Assembly (NCBI GenBank): GCA_937893205.1
Contig: CALBJU010000375.1
Location: forward strand, 1-15,827
Direction: 5' to 3'
DNA: 15,827 nt
From: an uncultured Bacteroidota bacterium
GTDB taxonomy: Bacteria > Bacteroidota > Rhodothermia > Rhodothermales > UBA10348
This document shows positions 1 to 7,388 of the stretch, piece by piece (positions within the stretch are counted from its first letter, which is position 1; each line of letters starts with the position of its first letter). A program made the position numbers and the translations under genes. The notes beneath the pieces are model-generated. The model was not told the DNA's origin. It saw only the letters and a list, made by a program, of their open reading frames with translations, and searched no databases.

Positions 1-1
1 G

Positions 2-166
2 TCTTCATTCGATCCGATACTTCTGATCAAATTCGTGGTTTTTGCTGTTATCCTCGGTCTATTTGCAGGTATCGTTCCCGCGCTTAGGGTATCCAGGCAA
101 TCCCCAGTTGCTGCTGACCACCCGATAACTGGCTCGGAAACAGATCGGCCTTCGCAACCATGCTGA
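2..166 (+). CDS. C-terminal end of an FtsX/MacB-type ABC permease, with a foreign tail (partial)
   Basis: The reading frame is open from the window edge to a TGA at 164-166. It begins with a hydrophobic stretch (LLIKFVVFAVILGLFAGIVP), then PALRVSRQSPV. This is the usual end of an FtsX-family permease: a last membrane helix, then a PAxxASRxxPxEAL-like cytoplasmic tail. After about residue 36 the match stops. The last 19 or so residues (ADHPITGSETDRPSQPC) are antisense translation of the reversed ATPase remnant at 108-422. The gene has therefore lost its native last residues, or the window edge is part of a larger pseudogene. The rest lies upstream of the window. Family assignment is fairly sure for such a short fragment; whether the permease works cannot be judged. 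Confidence 0.6.
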   Translation, partial: SSFDPILLIKFVVFAVILGLFAGIVPALRVSRQSPVAADHPITGSETDRPSQPC

Positions 167-422
167 AACGATCGAGCATTTCCGCAACCATGCTTTTTCG
201 CTCGCTGATTTTGTGAACCGGCTGGTCGAAGAAAAAGTATTCTCCCGTTGATGGTTCATCCAACATCCCGAGGATATGTAGGATGGTTGATTTCCCAGAA
301 CCCGATGGGCCCATAATGGATACGAATTCTCCTTCCGCAATCTCAAAATTGAGGTTTCTCAGGACAAAGGATCAACTGAAGCCGTGCAAATACGACTTGG
401 TAATTTTTTCTAGGCGGATCAT
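108..422 (-). pseudogene. Decayed ABC transporter ATPase (MacB/LolD type), truncated
   Basis: Read from an ATG at 422-420, the frame gives MIRLEKITKSYL, an in-frame TGA at codon 17 (372-374), then VLRNLNFEIAEGEFVSI and an intact Walker A (GPSGSGKST). After ISERKS it jumps to AEMLDRF...FPSQLSGGQQQ. Between SER and LSGG there are 26 residues, against 69 in the intact ATPase at 9820-10527. That implies an in-frame loss of about 43 residues including the Q-loop. The frame breaks right after LSGGQQQ, where reversed permease sequence begins, so Walker B, the D-loop and the switch histidine are absent. A 12-bp direct repeat (cgcaaccatgct, 153-164 and 183-194) lies in the rearranged part. The start is 30 bases past the stop of the 802-residue permease, so the two formed an operon. 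It cannot encode a working ATPase. Confidence 0.85.
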
Positions 423-452
423 AAACGTAGAATTATATGGGGCAGAAGAGTA

Positions 453-2861
453 CTACTCGTACTTGAGAGCGTCAACAGGGTTGGCAAGTGAGGCTTTGAT
501 CGTTTGATAGGCTACCGTAAGCAGTGATATAACCAACACCGACAGTCCAACCAGCAGCAAGTTGCCGATCCCAAACGAAACACGGTACTGGAACGAGTCC
601 AGCCAGCGATTCATTCCGATCCAGGCGATAGGGCTGCCAACTATGAATGCGATCAGGACAAATTTGGTGAAGTCTTTTGCGAGCAGCATCATGATGACAC
701 CCATGCTCGCTCCCATCACTTTTCGGACACCAATTTCCTTGGTTCTGCGCTCCGCCATGAAGGAGGCCAGTCCGAAGAGGCCCATACAGGCGATGAGGAT
801 AGTCAAGAACGAAAAGCCTCCAAACAGCCTGCCAAGGGTGAGATCTGCCGCGTACAGCGCGTTGACATCGTCTTCCAGGAAGGAGTACTGATAGATATAA
901 GCAGGGTAGAGGTCGCGCCAAATTTCACCTATGTCGTCGATGGCTTCCCGGGTCATCCCCCCCCGCATGCGGATGAGGGCATAAAAATAGACTTGCTCGT
1001 TTGCCACCGCCACTAGTGCGGGCTCGATGGGTTCGTGCAGTGATTCTGAGTGGAAATTTTTAAAGACGCCGATGATGTCACCACCAAATGGCCCGCTGCC
1101 CACTGTGACCCGGTGCTGCAACGCATCTTCGGCAGACTCCCATCCGAATGCCGAAACGGCTGCTTCATTGATAATGAATGCCCCCAACGTATCAGATGGG
1201 TAATCGATGGACGGCGAGCGACCCGCCACCATCTCTATTCCCAGCGTTTCAATAAAATCGAAGTCACTCGTGAATGCCTGCAGCATAAACTGATCGTCTG
1301 GAGCACCGTCGTCGGGCGCAATGAGCCGATTACCGACGAAAAATCCTGGAGCAGAGGAGGAGCCTGTCATTGAAACGACCGATGGAAGCTCTTTAACGCG
1401 GTCTCGAAAATTTTTGTACTCATTCCGGATGAGTGGATCAGTCAATTGGACGACCAAAACCTGTTCCCGGTCAAATCCGAGATCCATGTCTCTCGTAAAG
1501 TTCAGCTGTCTGAATACGACAACGGTCGCGACCATCAATATGATGGAGATCGCAAACTGGAAAACGACCAGCGTCTGACGCAATCCACCTCCCGAAGCGG
1601 CAGACGATGGCGAACCCTTGAGTACCTCAGCGGGCTGAAATCGCGAAAGAAAAAGAGCGGGATAACTTCCGGCGACAAGGCCACATACCAGCGTGATCCC
1701 GATGAAGATGCCAGCAGCCGACACCATGCCACTGGATAGAATAGATAGATTTTTTCCGGCAGCCGTGTTGAACACGGGTAACAGGAAAAATACCAGACCG
1801 ATGGCCAGAACCATTGCAATTCCTGAGACGATGACGGACTCACCCAGGAATTGACGGATCAGTTGCCCCTGTTCGGCACCCATCGTTTTACGAATTCCGA
1901 CCTCTCGAGATCGGGCTGCTGACCTCGCAGTGGCCAGATTCATGTAATTGATGCAGGCGATCAGAAGAATGAAGAGCGCGATCGCGCTGAGCGCCTGGAC
2001 GGTGCCCCTGCTGCCATTGGGTAAGATTTCATTGTCCAGGTGTGAATCCAGATGGATCGATTCGATTGGCTGGAGCTGCATGGAGATCTTAGCGCCCATT
2101 GCTTCCAGTTGCGGTCCGACACGCCGGTTTACCATTTCGTCAATTTTGGCATTGACCACGTCTGGATCGGCACCGGGGTTCAGGGCCACGTACGTGTAAA
2201 TGCTCGGGTTTAGATCCTGCTCGAGAAACTGATTTCCGTATATGGGCGAGCGCAGTGACGATAGTGAGGCCAGAAAGTCCGCCTTGAAATGGGACTGCTC
2301 GGGCACATCTTTCATAATTCCAGTTACCGTGAAATCATAGGCGTTGTCCAGTCTGAGATACTGACCGATGGCATCCTCACCCGAGAAATATTTTTCCGCC
2401 ATTGTTTCGGTGAGGACTACCGTAAAGGGCACCGCGAGCACTTGATCGGTGGCGCCCCTGACCAGGTCAAAGGAGAAAATGTCAAAAGCCGTGGAATCGA
2501 TGAAGACGAACCCTTTCTCGAGAAACTTGATATTTTCTCTGGCCACCAGCCACATTTGATTTGGCGGTTTCAGGCGGACAGATTGCCTGATTTCGGGGAT
2601 CTCTTCCTTTGCAGCAGGTCCCCAGGTAGGCGACGTCCTCGCCGAATTGATCGGCCCTGTTCTGAACTCACCCGTGAGAACCATTCGGTACAGGTCATCG
2701 GCGTTTTCGTGATGGCTGTCGTACGATAATTCGTCCGAGATATAGAGAGAAATCACAAAAAACGCCGCCATTCCCACGGCGAGGCCAAAAATGTTGATAA
2801 ACGCGTATCCTGGCTTGCGTTGCACATTTCTGAGTGCGATGGAGAGGTAATTTCTGAACAT
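453..2861 (-). CDS. FtsX/MacB-family ABC transporter permease (802 residues)
   Basis: This is an inner-membrane permease with a duplicated core. A first membrane helix lies at about residues 19-42, followed by a large periplasmic domain (about 45-280). The first FtsX core (about 285-420) has several helices and the cytoplasmic coupling motif REVGIRKTMGAE. A fifth helix near 430-455 leads into a second periplasmic domain, and the second FtsX core (about 675-795) carries KEIGVRKVMGAS. It ends in NPVDALKYE, the normal family terminus, so the gene is intact. The 800-residue form without a fused ATPase is common in Bacteroidota, Rhodothermota and Acidobacteriota. Such proteins usually act with a separate ATPase as mechanotransmission or efflux transporters; the substrate is unknown. 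The adjacent ATPase gene is a pseudogene, so this permease must use another ATPase or be idle. No clear ribosome binding site precedes the ATG. Confidence 0.9.
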   Translation of the reverse strand: MFRNYLSIALRNVQRKPGYAFINIFGLAVGMAAFFVISLYISDELSYDSHHENADDLYRMVLTGEFRTGPINSARTSPTWGPAAKEEIPEIRQSVRLKPPNQMWLVARENIKFLEKGFVFIDSTAFDIFSFDLVRGATDQVLAVPFTVVLTETMAEKYFSGEDAIGQYLRLDNAYDFTVTGIMKDVPEQSHFKADFLASLSSLRSPIYGNQFLEQDLNPSIYTYVALNPGADPDVVNAKIDEMVNRRVGPQLEAMGAKISMQLQPIESIHLDSHLDNEILPNGSRGTVQALSAIALFILLIACINYMNLATARSAARSREVGIRKTMGAEQGQLIRQFLGESVIVSGIAMVLAIGLVFFLLPVFNTAAGKNLSILSSGMVSAAGIFIGITLVCGLVAGSYPALFLSRFQPAEVLKGSPSSAASGGGLRQTLVVFQFAISIILMVATVVVFRQLNFTRDMDLGFDREQVLVVQLTDPLIRNEYKNFRDRVKELPSVVSMTGSSSAPGFFVGNRLIAPDDGAPDDQFMLQAFTSDFDFIETLGIEMVAGRSPSIDYPSDTLGAFIINEAAVSAFGWESAEDALQHRVTVGSGPFGGDIIGVFKNFHSESLHEPIEPALVAVANEQVYFYALIRMRGGMTREAIDDIGEIWRDLYPAYIYQYSFLEDDVNALYAADLTLGRLFGGFSFLTILIACMGLFGLASFMAERRTKEIGVRKVMGASMGVIMMLLAKDFTKFVLIAFIVGSPIAWIGMNRWLDSFQYRVSFGIGNLLLVGLSVLVISLLTVAYQTIKASLANPVDALKYE

Positions 2862-2980
2862 ATGCTAATGCAGCAAGTAGACGGTGGGTCGTTGACGAGG
2901 GTGTAACGTAGAGCGAGCGTGTGAGGTTACGTTTCCCTCCCTGACTCCTCCCCGTAACTCATGTTAGACCTCTTCGATCC
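2862..2980. promoter_or_regulatory. Divergent intergenic region between permease and lipoprotein genes
   Basis: These 119 bases separate two divergent genes and must hold the start signals of both. I see a short inverted repeat, aacgta/tacgtt, in the middle, but no convincing promoter box and no Shine-Dalgarno sequence before either ATG. The call rests on gene orientation only. Confidence 0.35.
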
Positions 2981-4186
2981 ATGAATCGATTGCTTCCCAC
3001 TGCCCTTATTTTCATGTTTTTGTTTGTGAGCGCCTGTGCCAGTACAGAATCCGCGGTAAGTACCATAGACGAATCGTCGGAAGAAGAAGCCAGTCCGATT
3101 TCGGGCTATGACTTGTTCCAGAACCAGAATGAGTTGCTGGTCATGACGACCCGGCGAACGGGTCGCGAAATTGTAGCTGGACGTGGAGGCAGAAAGACCT
3201 TCGTATCGATTTCGCCCGGTGATACGCTCGTGGCCATCGCGGTCGCCAATGTTGACGAATCTTCCTTCTACGTATTTGATCGCGACGCCCGGACCGCAAC
3301 CAAAATACATAGCGGTCATCCAGGTCTGGTCTATACCGGAGACTGGAGTGACGACGGATCCAGCTTCTATTTCGGATTCTACCAGCCCGTCGGAAAGAAA
3401 ATGGGAGAAGGCGATGTCCGGGTGTATGATTTGGGTGGGCGAGTGGTGAAAACGGTGGGGTGCTCGGCGTCCCGCGCGGTGTTGAGCGCGATGTCGGATG
3501 GATCCTTGTTGGTGCGAAACTCAGATAACATTTACCAAGTTGCCGTCGACGGGTGCGCTACCCTCAGAACTCTGGATGCCCGCAAAATGCACCATGTGAC
3601 AGTGTCACCCAACGGACAACATCTTGCATATATCCTGAGGGATCTGGTGTTCAACAGGGATAGTGGTCAGTACGAAGCGGATTCCACGCTCTATCTGGAG
3701 CAGACGAAGGGATCAGATCCATTGAAAATCGTCGGGGACAAGTATCAGCCAAGAAACGTGGAGTGGTCGCCGGACTCTGAAGAGCTGGCTTTTGATGTGG
3801 AGCTTCAGGACGGCACCGGACGACGGACGATCTCTATTTACTCGTTGGAATCGAAACAGTCTTCGTATCTCGTAGCACCCGCTGAAAATTCTCCCTCTCG
3901 CACGAGGCCCGTATTCTCGCCGAACGGCGAATATGTTTTGTTTGTTGGCACGATGCCCTCGGGTCGGATCGATTTGATGTATCGAACCACGGGCGACCAG
4001 TTCACCCACGTAGTACCCTTTGCCGTCGATGATTCCGGAGGAATGTTCACCTCGTGGATAGACGGAGACACCCTACTCATCACCGAGACGAACGGTCGTA
4101 GTCACGTTTTGGGCGTAGGAGAAGGCGCGGAATTCACTTCCCGAATGGGAAGAGGCTGGGTACATGCGCTCAGAAGCATCAATTAG
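2981..4186 (+). CDS. Lipoprotein with TolB/WD40-like beta-propeller
   Basis: The N-terminus is a lipoprotein signal: MNR, a hydrophobic run, and the lipobox VSAC with the acylated cysteine at residue 19. After an acidic linker (residues 26-38, SSEEEA), the rest is rich in beta-strand. It carries several blade motifs of the PD40/TolB type: DWSDDGSSFYF (121-131), VSPNGQHLAYI (208-218), WSPDSEELAFDV (262-273) and FSPNGEYVLFVG (312-323). The expected product is an envelope-anchored beta-propeller, probably a binding or scaffold protein rather than an enzyme. No peptidase domain follows the propeller, so it is not a DPP4-type protease. The gene converges on glnS with only 14 bases between stop codons. 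Its exact role is unknown. Confidence 0.8.
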   Translation: MNRLLPTALIFMFLFVSACASTESAVSTIDESSEEEASPISGYDLFQNQNELLVMTTRRTGREIVAGRGGRKTFVSISPGDTLVAIAVANVDESSFYVFDRDARTATKIHSGHPGLVYTGDWSDDGSSFYFGFYQPVGKKMGEGDVRVYDLGGRVVKTVGCSASRAVLSAMSDGSLLVRNSDNIYQVAVDGCATLRTLDARKMHHVTVSPNGQHLAYILRDLVFNRDSGQYEADSTLYLEQTKGSDPLKIVGDKYQPRNVEWSPDSEELAFDVELQDGTGRRTISIYSLESKQSSYLVAPAENSPSRTRPVFSPNGEYVLFVGTMPSGRIDLMYRTTGDQFTHVVPFAVDDSGGMFTSWIDGDTLLITETNGRSHVLGVGEGAEFTSRMGRGWVHALRSIN

Positions 4187-4200
4187 ACCCTAGCGCAAGA

Positions 4201-6522
4201 TTAGCTTAGAGCGTTTTCCAGGATCGATTTAACGGTTTGAGGATTGGCGGCACCGCCGGTGCGTTGCATTACCTGTCCCATAAAGAAGCCGATCAATCCT
4301 TTCTTCCCCGCCCGGTAAGCCTCAACCCGATCTCCGTGGGCTGCAAGCACTTCGCTGACTATCGATTCCAGTTCTGAGGTATCAGAAATCTGTTTGAGCC
4401 CGCGTTCCTTGACGATTTCGCCAGGAGCTTTCCCTGAATCGACCATTTCTTCCAGCACTTCGCGAGCCATTCCGCTGGAGAGCGTTTCGGACGCATGTAG
4501 ACCCACCAGATCGGCAAAATTTTCGGGAGAAAACGAAATTGCTGAGAGACCTTCCTCGGGAAGGAGAGGGCGCAGTTCGTGGATCAACCAGTTTGCGACG
4601 GCAACCGCATCCTGATCTGAGTCCGCAGCTTTTTCGAAAAACGCCGCCACTCGATCCCTCTGAGCGAGGAACGAGGCGTCTTCCAGGCTGAGTCCATACC
4701 GTGCTTCCAACTCATGGGTACGTTTGAGGGTGTTTTCATCGAGCCCCTCGAGAGGGTCACGTCGAGTAACCTCCTGACGCGGTGTGTCGACTTTCCTCGT
4801 CTCCTTCGCTTTTGGTGGTTGGGTTTGTTTTCCCCATGTGTCCCTGAGCGTAATGGTTCGATTCCATACGCGTGATCCATTTTCGAAGTCGACTGGATCG
4901 AGATAGAAATATCCCTGTCGTTCGAACTGATACCTGGTTTCCGGGCCGTCGTTCTTCGTGCTGGGTTCTATAACCGCGGTGACCCGTTTCATCGAGTCTG
5001 GATTCAGAACATCCAGGAAGGTGCCCCCTTCTGCGGTGTCATCGGGATTTGAAACCTTGAACAGACGGTCGTATAGCCTGACGTCAATCTCTAATCCTTT
5101 CGAGGCCGAAACCCAGTGTATTGTTCCTTTTACGCGGCGCGATTCACTTTCACCCGAGCGTGTTTCCGGATCGTAGGAGCAGCGCAGTTCGATGACTTCG
5201 CCTACCTCGTTTTTTACCACCTCATCGCATCGGATGATATATCCGTAGCGCATTCGAACTTCCTGGCCTGGGCTCAGCCGGTGGAATTTCTTCGGTGGGT
5301 CCTCCATGAAATCGTCTCTCTCGATGAAGATCTCTCGGGTGAGTGGGACCATGCGGGATCCTTCCTGAGGGATGTCGTGCGGCCAGTACGGAGCCTCCAG
5401 GTTTTCAGTTTGATCCTTGGCGAAATTGGTCAGCGTCACTTTCAGCGGATCCAGCACACACATCACACGAGGCGCCCGTGTGTTCAAGTCGTCACGCACG
5501 ACATACTCCAGCATCGCGTAGTCCACGCGATTATTTGCCTTTGCCACTCCAATCAGATGACAGAATCGCCGAAGGGCTTCGGGTGTGTATCCGCGCCGGC
5601 GCATGCCGGAGAGGGTAGGCATTCGGGGATCGTCCCAGCCTGTTACCAATCCTTCGTTTACCAACTGGAGCAGCTTTCGCTTGCTCATGATGGTGTATTC
5701 GAGATTCAGGCGCGCGGATTCATACTGATGCGGGCGAGGTTCGTCGAACAGCGCATCTACCAACCAATCATAGAGCGGTCTGTGCACATCGAATTCGAGG
5801 GTGCAGAAAGAATGTGTGATTCCCTCTATGGCGTCTGAAAGTGGGTGCGCGAAATCATAGAGCGGAAAAATGAGCCAGTCGGTTCCACGCCGATAGTGGG
5901 ACGCTTTCTTGATGCGGTACAGCACAGGATCTCGCATCAACATGTTCGGCGAAGCCATATCAATCCTTGCCCGAAGAACGTGGGCGCCGTCGTCGAACTC
6001 ACCCTCGCGCATCCGACTGAACAGGTCCAGATTCTCTTCGACAGATCGTTGCCGGAATGGGCTGTTGGATCCAACTTCGGTGACGGTACCTCGCGTCTCG
6101 CGAATTTCCTCTCCACTCTGACTATCGACGTACGCCTTTCCATCCTTGATGAGACGAACGGCCAGGTCATACAATTGCTCGAAATAATCCGAGGTATAGT
6201 ATTCGTGCTCGCCCCAATCAAATCCAAGCCACTTGATGTCGCGTTTCATGGCGCGCACATACTCCATGTCCTCCGTTTCGGGATTGGTATCGTCGAATCG
6301 GAGATGGCAGTGACCGCCGTTTTCCTCTGCGATGTTGAAATTCAGACAAATGGCCTTGGCGTGCCCGATGTGGGGATATCCATTCGGCTCAGGCGGAAAT
6401 CGGGTGATGATCTCGCCCTTGACGCGGCCAGTAGCGCGGTCATCATCGATGATCTGCTGAAGGAAATTCCGACTTTCCCGGGATTCAGACTCTGAAGACG
6501 GTGGGTTATCCGATGGGCTCAC
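4201..6522 (-). CDS. glnS: Glutaminyl-tRNA synthetase with C-terminal YqeY/GatB domain
   Basis: It charges tRNA-Gln with glutamine in the cytoplasm. The class I catalytic core has PPEPNGYPHIGH (43-54, HIGH at 51-54) and the KMSKS equivalent MSKR at 279-282, within an LEYTIMSKRKL context typical of GlnRS. The beta-barrel anticodon-binding domains span about 345-565. A basic linker near 568-590 leads to an extra helical domain (about 595-773) with the pattern of the GatB/YqeY tail (SSGMAREVLEEMV, then GKKGLIGFFMGQVM). Typical E. coli-type GlnRS is about 550 residues, so this is the extended form known from Deinococcus, where the appended domain aids tRNA binding. The start is GTG at 6522-6520: an in-frame TGA lies seven codons upstream, and the next ATG would remove the HIGH motif. 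Confidence 0.95.
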   Translation of the reverse strand: MSPSDNPPSSESESRESRNFLQQIIDDDRATGRVKGEIITRFPPEPNGYPHIGHAKAICLNFNIAEENGGHCHLRFDDTNPETEDMEYVRAMKRDIKWLGFDWGEHEYYTSDYFEQLYDLAVRLIKDGKAYVDSQSGEEIRETRGTVTEVGSNSPFRQRSVEENLDLFSRMREGEFDDGAHVLRARIDMASPNMLMRDPVLYRIKKASHYRRGTDWLIFPLYDFAHPLSDAIEGITHSFCTLEFDVHRPLYDWLVDALFDEPRPHQYESARLNLEYTIMSKRKLLQLVNEGLVTGWDDPRMPTLSGMRRRGYTPEALRRFCHLIGVAKANNRVDYAMLEYVVRDDLNTRAPRVMCVLDPLKVTLTNFAKDQTENLEAPYWPHDIPQEGSRMVPLTREIFIERDDFMEDPPKKFHRLSPGQEVRMRYGYIIRCDEVVKNEVGEVIELRCSYDPETRSGESESRRVKGTIHWVSASKGLEIDVRLYDRLFKVSNPDDTAEGGTFLDVLNPDSMKRVTAVIEPSTKNDGPETRYQFERQGYFYLDPVDFENGSRVWNRTITLRDTWGKQTQPPKAKETRKVDTPRQEVTRRDPLEGLDENTLKRTHELEARYGLSLEDASFLAQRDRVAAFFEKAADSDQDAVAVANWLIHELRPLLPEEGLSAISFSPENFADLVGLHASETLSSGMAREVLEEMVDSGKAPGEIVKERGLKQISDTSELESIVSEVLAAHGDRVEAYRAGKKGLIGFFMGQVMQRTGGAANPQTVKSILENALS

Positions 6523-6604
6523 GCCTACATATGGTTGGATTCAACAAAAGCTATCGCGAACAACACGCGAACGCTTTCGAAACTAATAAAATCCCCCGCA
6601 GTGT
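6523..6604. promoter_or_regulatory. Divergent intergenic region between glnS and the acetyltransferase
   Basis: This 82-base AT-richer gap lies between the GTG start of glnS (minus) and the first possible ATG of the acetyltransferase (plus), so both promoters should lie here or just outside it. I cannot point to specific boxes. Confidence 0.3.
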
Positions 6605-7159
6605 ATGCCAGAACTTTCGGCAGAGAATTCGACGTCAATGAAGATCCACGCGCGTACCGAGCGGCTCATTTTGCGAGAATGGGATGCCTCTGACCTGGAC
6701 GCATTCGCCGAGATAATTTCTGATCCAGAGGTGATGACGCACATCGGAAATGGAGAGGTTCGGCCAAGATCGAGTGCGGAGGAATTCATCCAGCGCGTCC
6801 TTGAACATCAGTCTACTAGGGGCTGGACGAGATTCGCAGTTGAGCACGTCGAATCCGGCGATCTGATGGGTTTTTCTGGTCTGGATGACAAGATTGGTAG
6901 GATCGACTTTGGCTGGCGACTGGCAAAGCGATTCTGGGGCGTGGGATACGGTTACGAGGCGTCTGCAGTTGCTCTCTGGGTGGCCCAGAATACCTTTTCA
7001 TTGACGCACATTACGTCCCAATCCTATCCCGAGAACGTCGGATCTGTGCGCATCATTGAGAAGCTCGGCATGGTTCGAATTGGCGAAACAGAAGAGTTTT
7101 CGAAGGTCGTGCACATCTACGGCTTCGAATCGGAGTGGCCAGACGGCCTGACTCAGTAG
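6605..7159 (+). CDS. GNAT-family N-acetyltransferase (RimJ/RimL-like)
   Basis: The protein transfers an acetyl group from acetyl-CoA to an amine; the substrate is not readable from the sequence. Family marks are the opening TERLILREWDASDLDAF, the central strand and acetyl-CoA site (WRLAKRFWGVGYGYEASAVALW, a variant of the usual RxxxGxGxxxEA loop), and the late NVGSVRIIEKLGMVRIGE motif, which matches the conserved NxxSxrvleKlGF segment of RimJ-like enzymes. The length (184) is normal. Two starts are possible: ATG 6605, used here, and ATG 6638. The second gives MKIHARTERLILREW, closer to the usual family N-terminus, so it may be the real one; neither has a good ribosome binding site. It stands alone on this strand and converges on the solenoid-protein gene. 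Confidence 0.85.
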   Translation: MPELSAENSTSMKIHARTERLILREWDASDLDAFAEIISDPEVMTHIGNGEVRPRSSAEEFIQRVLEHQSTRGWTRFAVEHVESGDLMGFSGLDDKIGRIDFGWRLAKRFWGVGYGYEASAVALWVAQNTFSLTHITSQSYPENVGSVRIIEKLGMVRIGETEEFSKVVHIYGFESEWPDGLTQ

Positions 7160-7190
7160 ACCTCACGTCTGATCAGGATCGCGATGAGCG

Positions 7191-7316
7191 ATGATCTGCA
7201 TCATTCGAATTGGGGCCGCGGTGAGCGATTAGAAGTATTTGCGAAGCAAAACTTCGTAAGCGAGCCGGGGTCCTGATTCGACAGGACTCCGGCTCGAAAG
7301 AACGATTGCAAATCGT
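7191..7316. other. Row of hairpin-forming inverted repeats in a convergent intergenic region
   Basis: There is no gene here. Four stem-loops follow one another: atgat/atcat (7191-7204); a 7-bp stem with one wobble pair around a caaaa loop (7240-7258); a strong 15-bp stem, cgagccggggtcctg (7261-7275) with caggactccggctcg (7282-7296), whose only non-Watson-Crick position is a G-T wobble and whose loop is attcga; and acgatt-gca-aatcgt (7302-7316). The last large arm pair is listed separately. No long T-run follows the strong stem. Bidirectional termination between convergent genes is the simplest role; a structured RNA or a dispersed repeat is possible. Confidence 0.55.
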
Positions 7317-7324
7317 GAATGGCC

Positions 7325-7381
7325 GAACAGAGTGGAAGATGAGCCAGACCTAGTGGCCTGAATTCATCTTCCAGTCTGTTC
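7325..7381. terminator. Long stem-loop, likely terminator of the solenoid-protein gene
   Basis: The left arm gaacagagtggaagatga (7325-7342) pairs with tcatcttccagtctgttc (7364-7381), with one mismatch in 18 positions. Inside, gcca and tggc can extend the stem. It ends only 7 bases past the stop codon of the minus-strand gene at 7389. No T-tract is evident on either strand, so intrinsic termination is inferred from position and stem strength. Confidence 0.5.
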
Positions 7382-7388
7382 TGTGACG

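Noticed and set aside
2289..2729. 146-codon plus-strand open frame opposite the 802-residue permease
   Set aside because: It is a shadow frame without motif or start signals; the minus-strand permease is complete across it.
5116..6495. Two long plus-strand open frames (5116-5838, 240 codons; 5845-6495, 216 codons) opposite glnS
   Set aside because: They lie wholly antisense to a strongly supported gene, show no recognisable motif, and are explained by the codon bias of the real strand.
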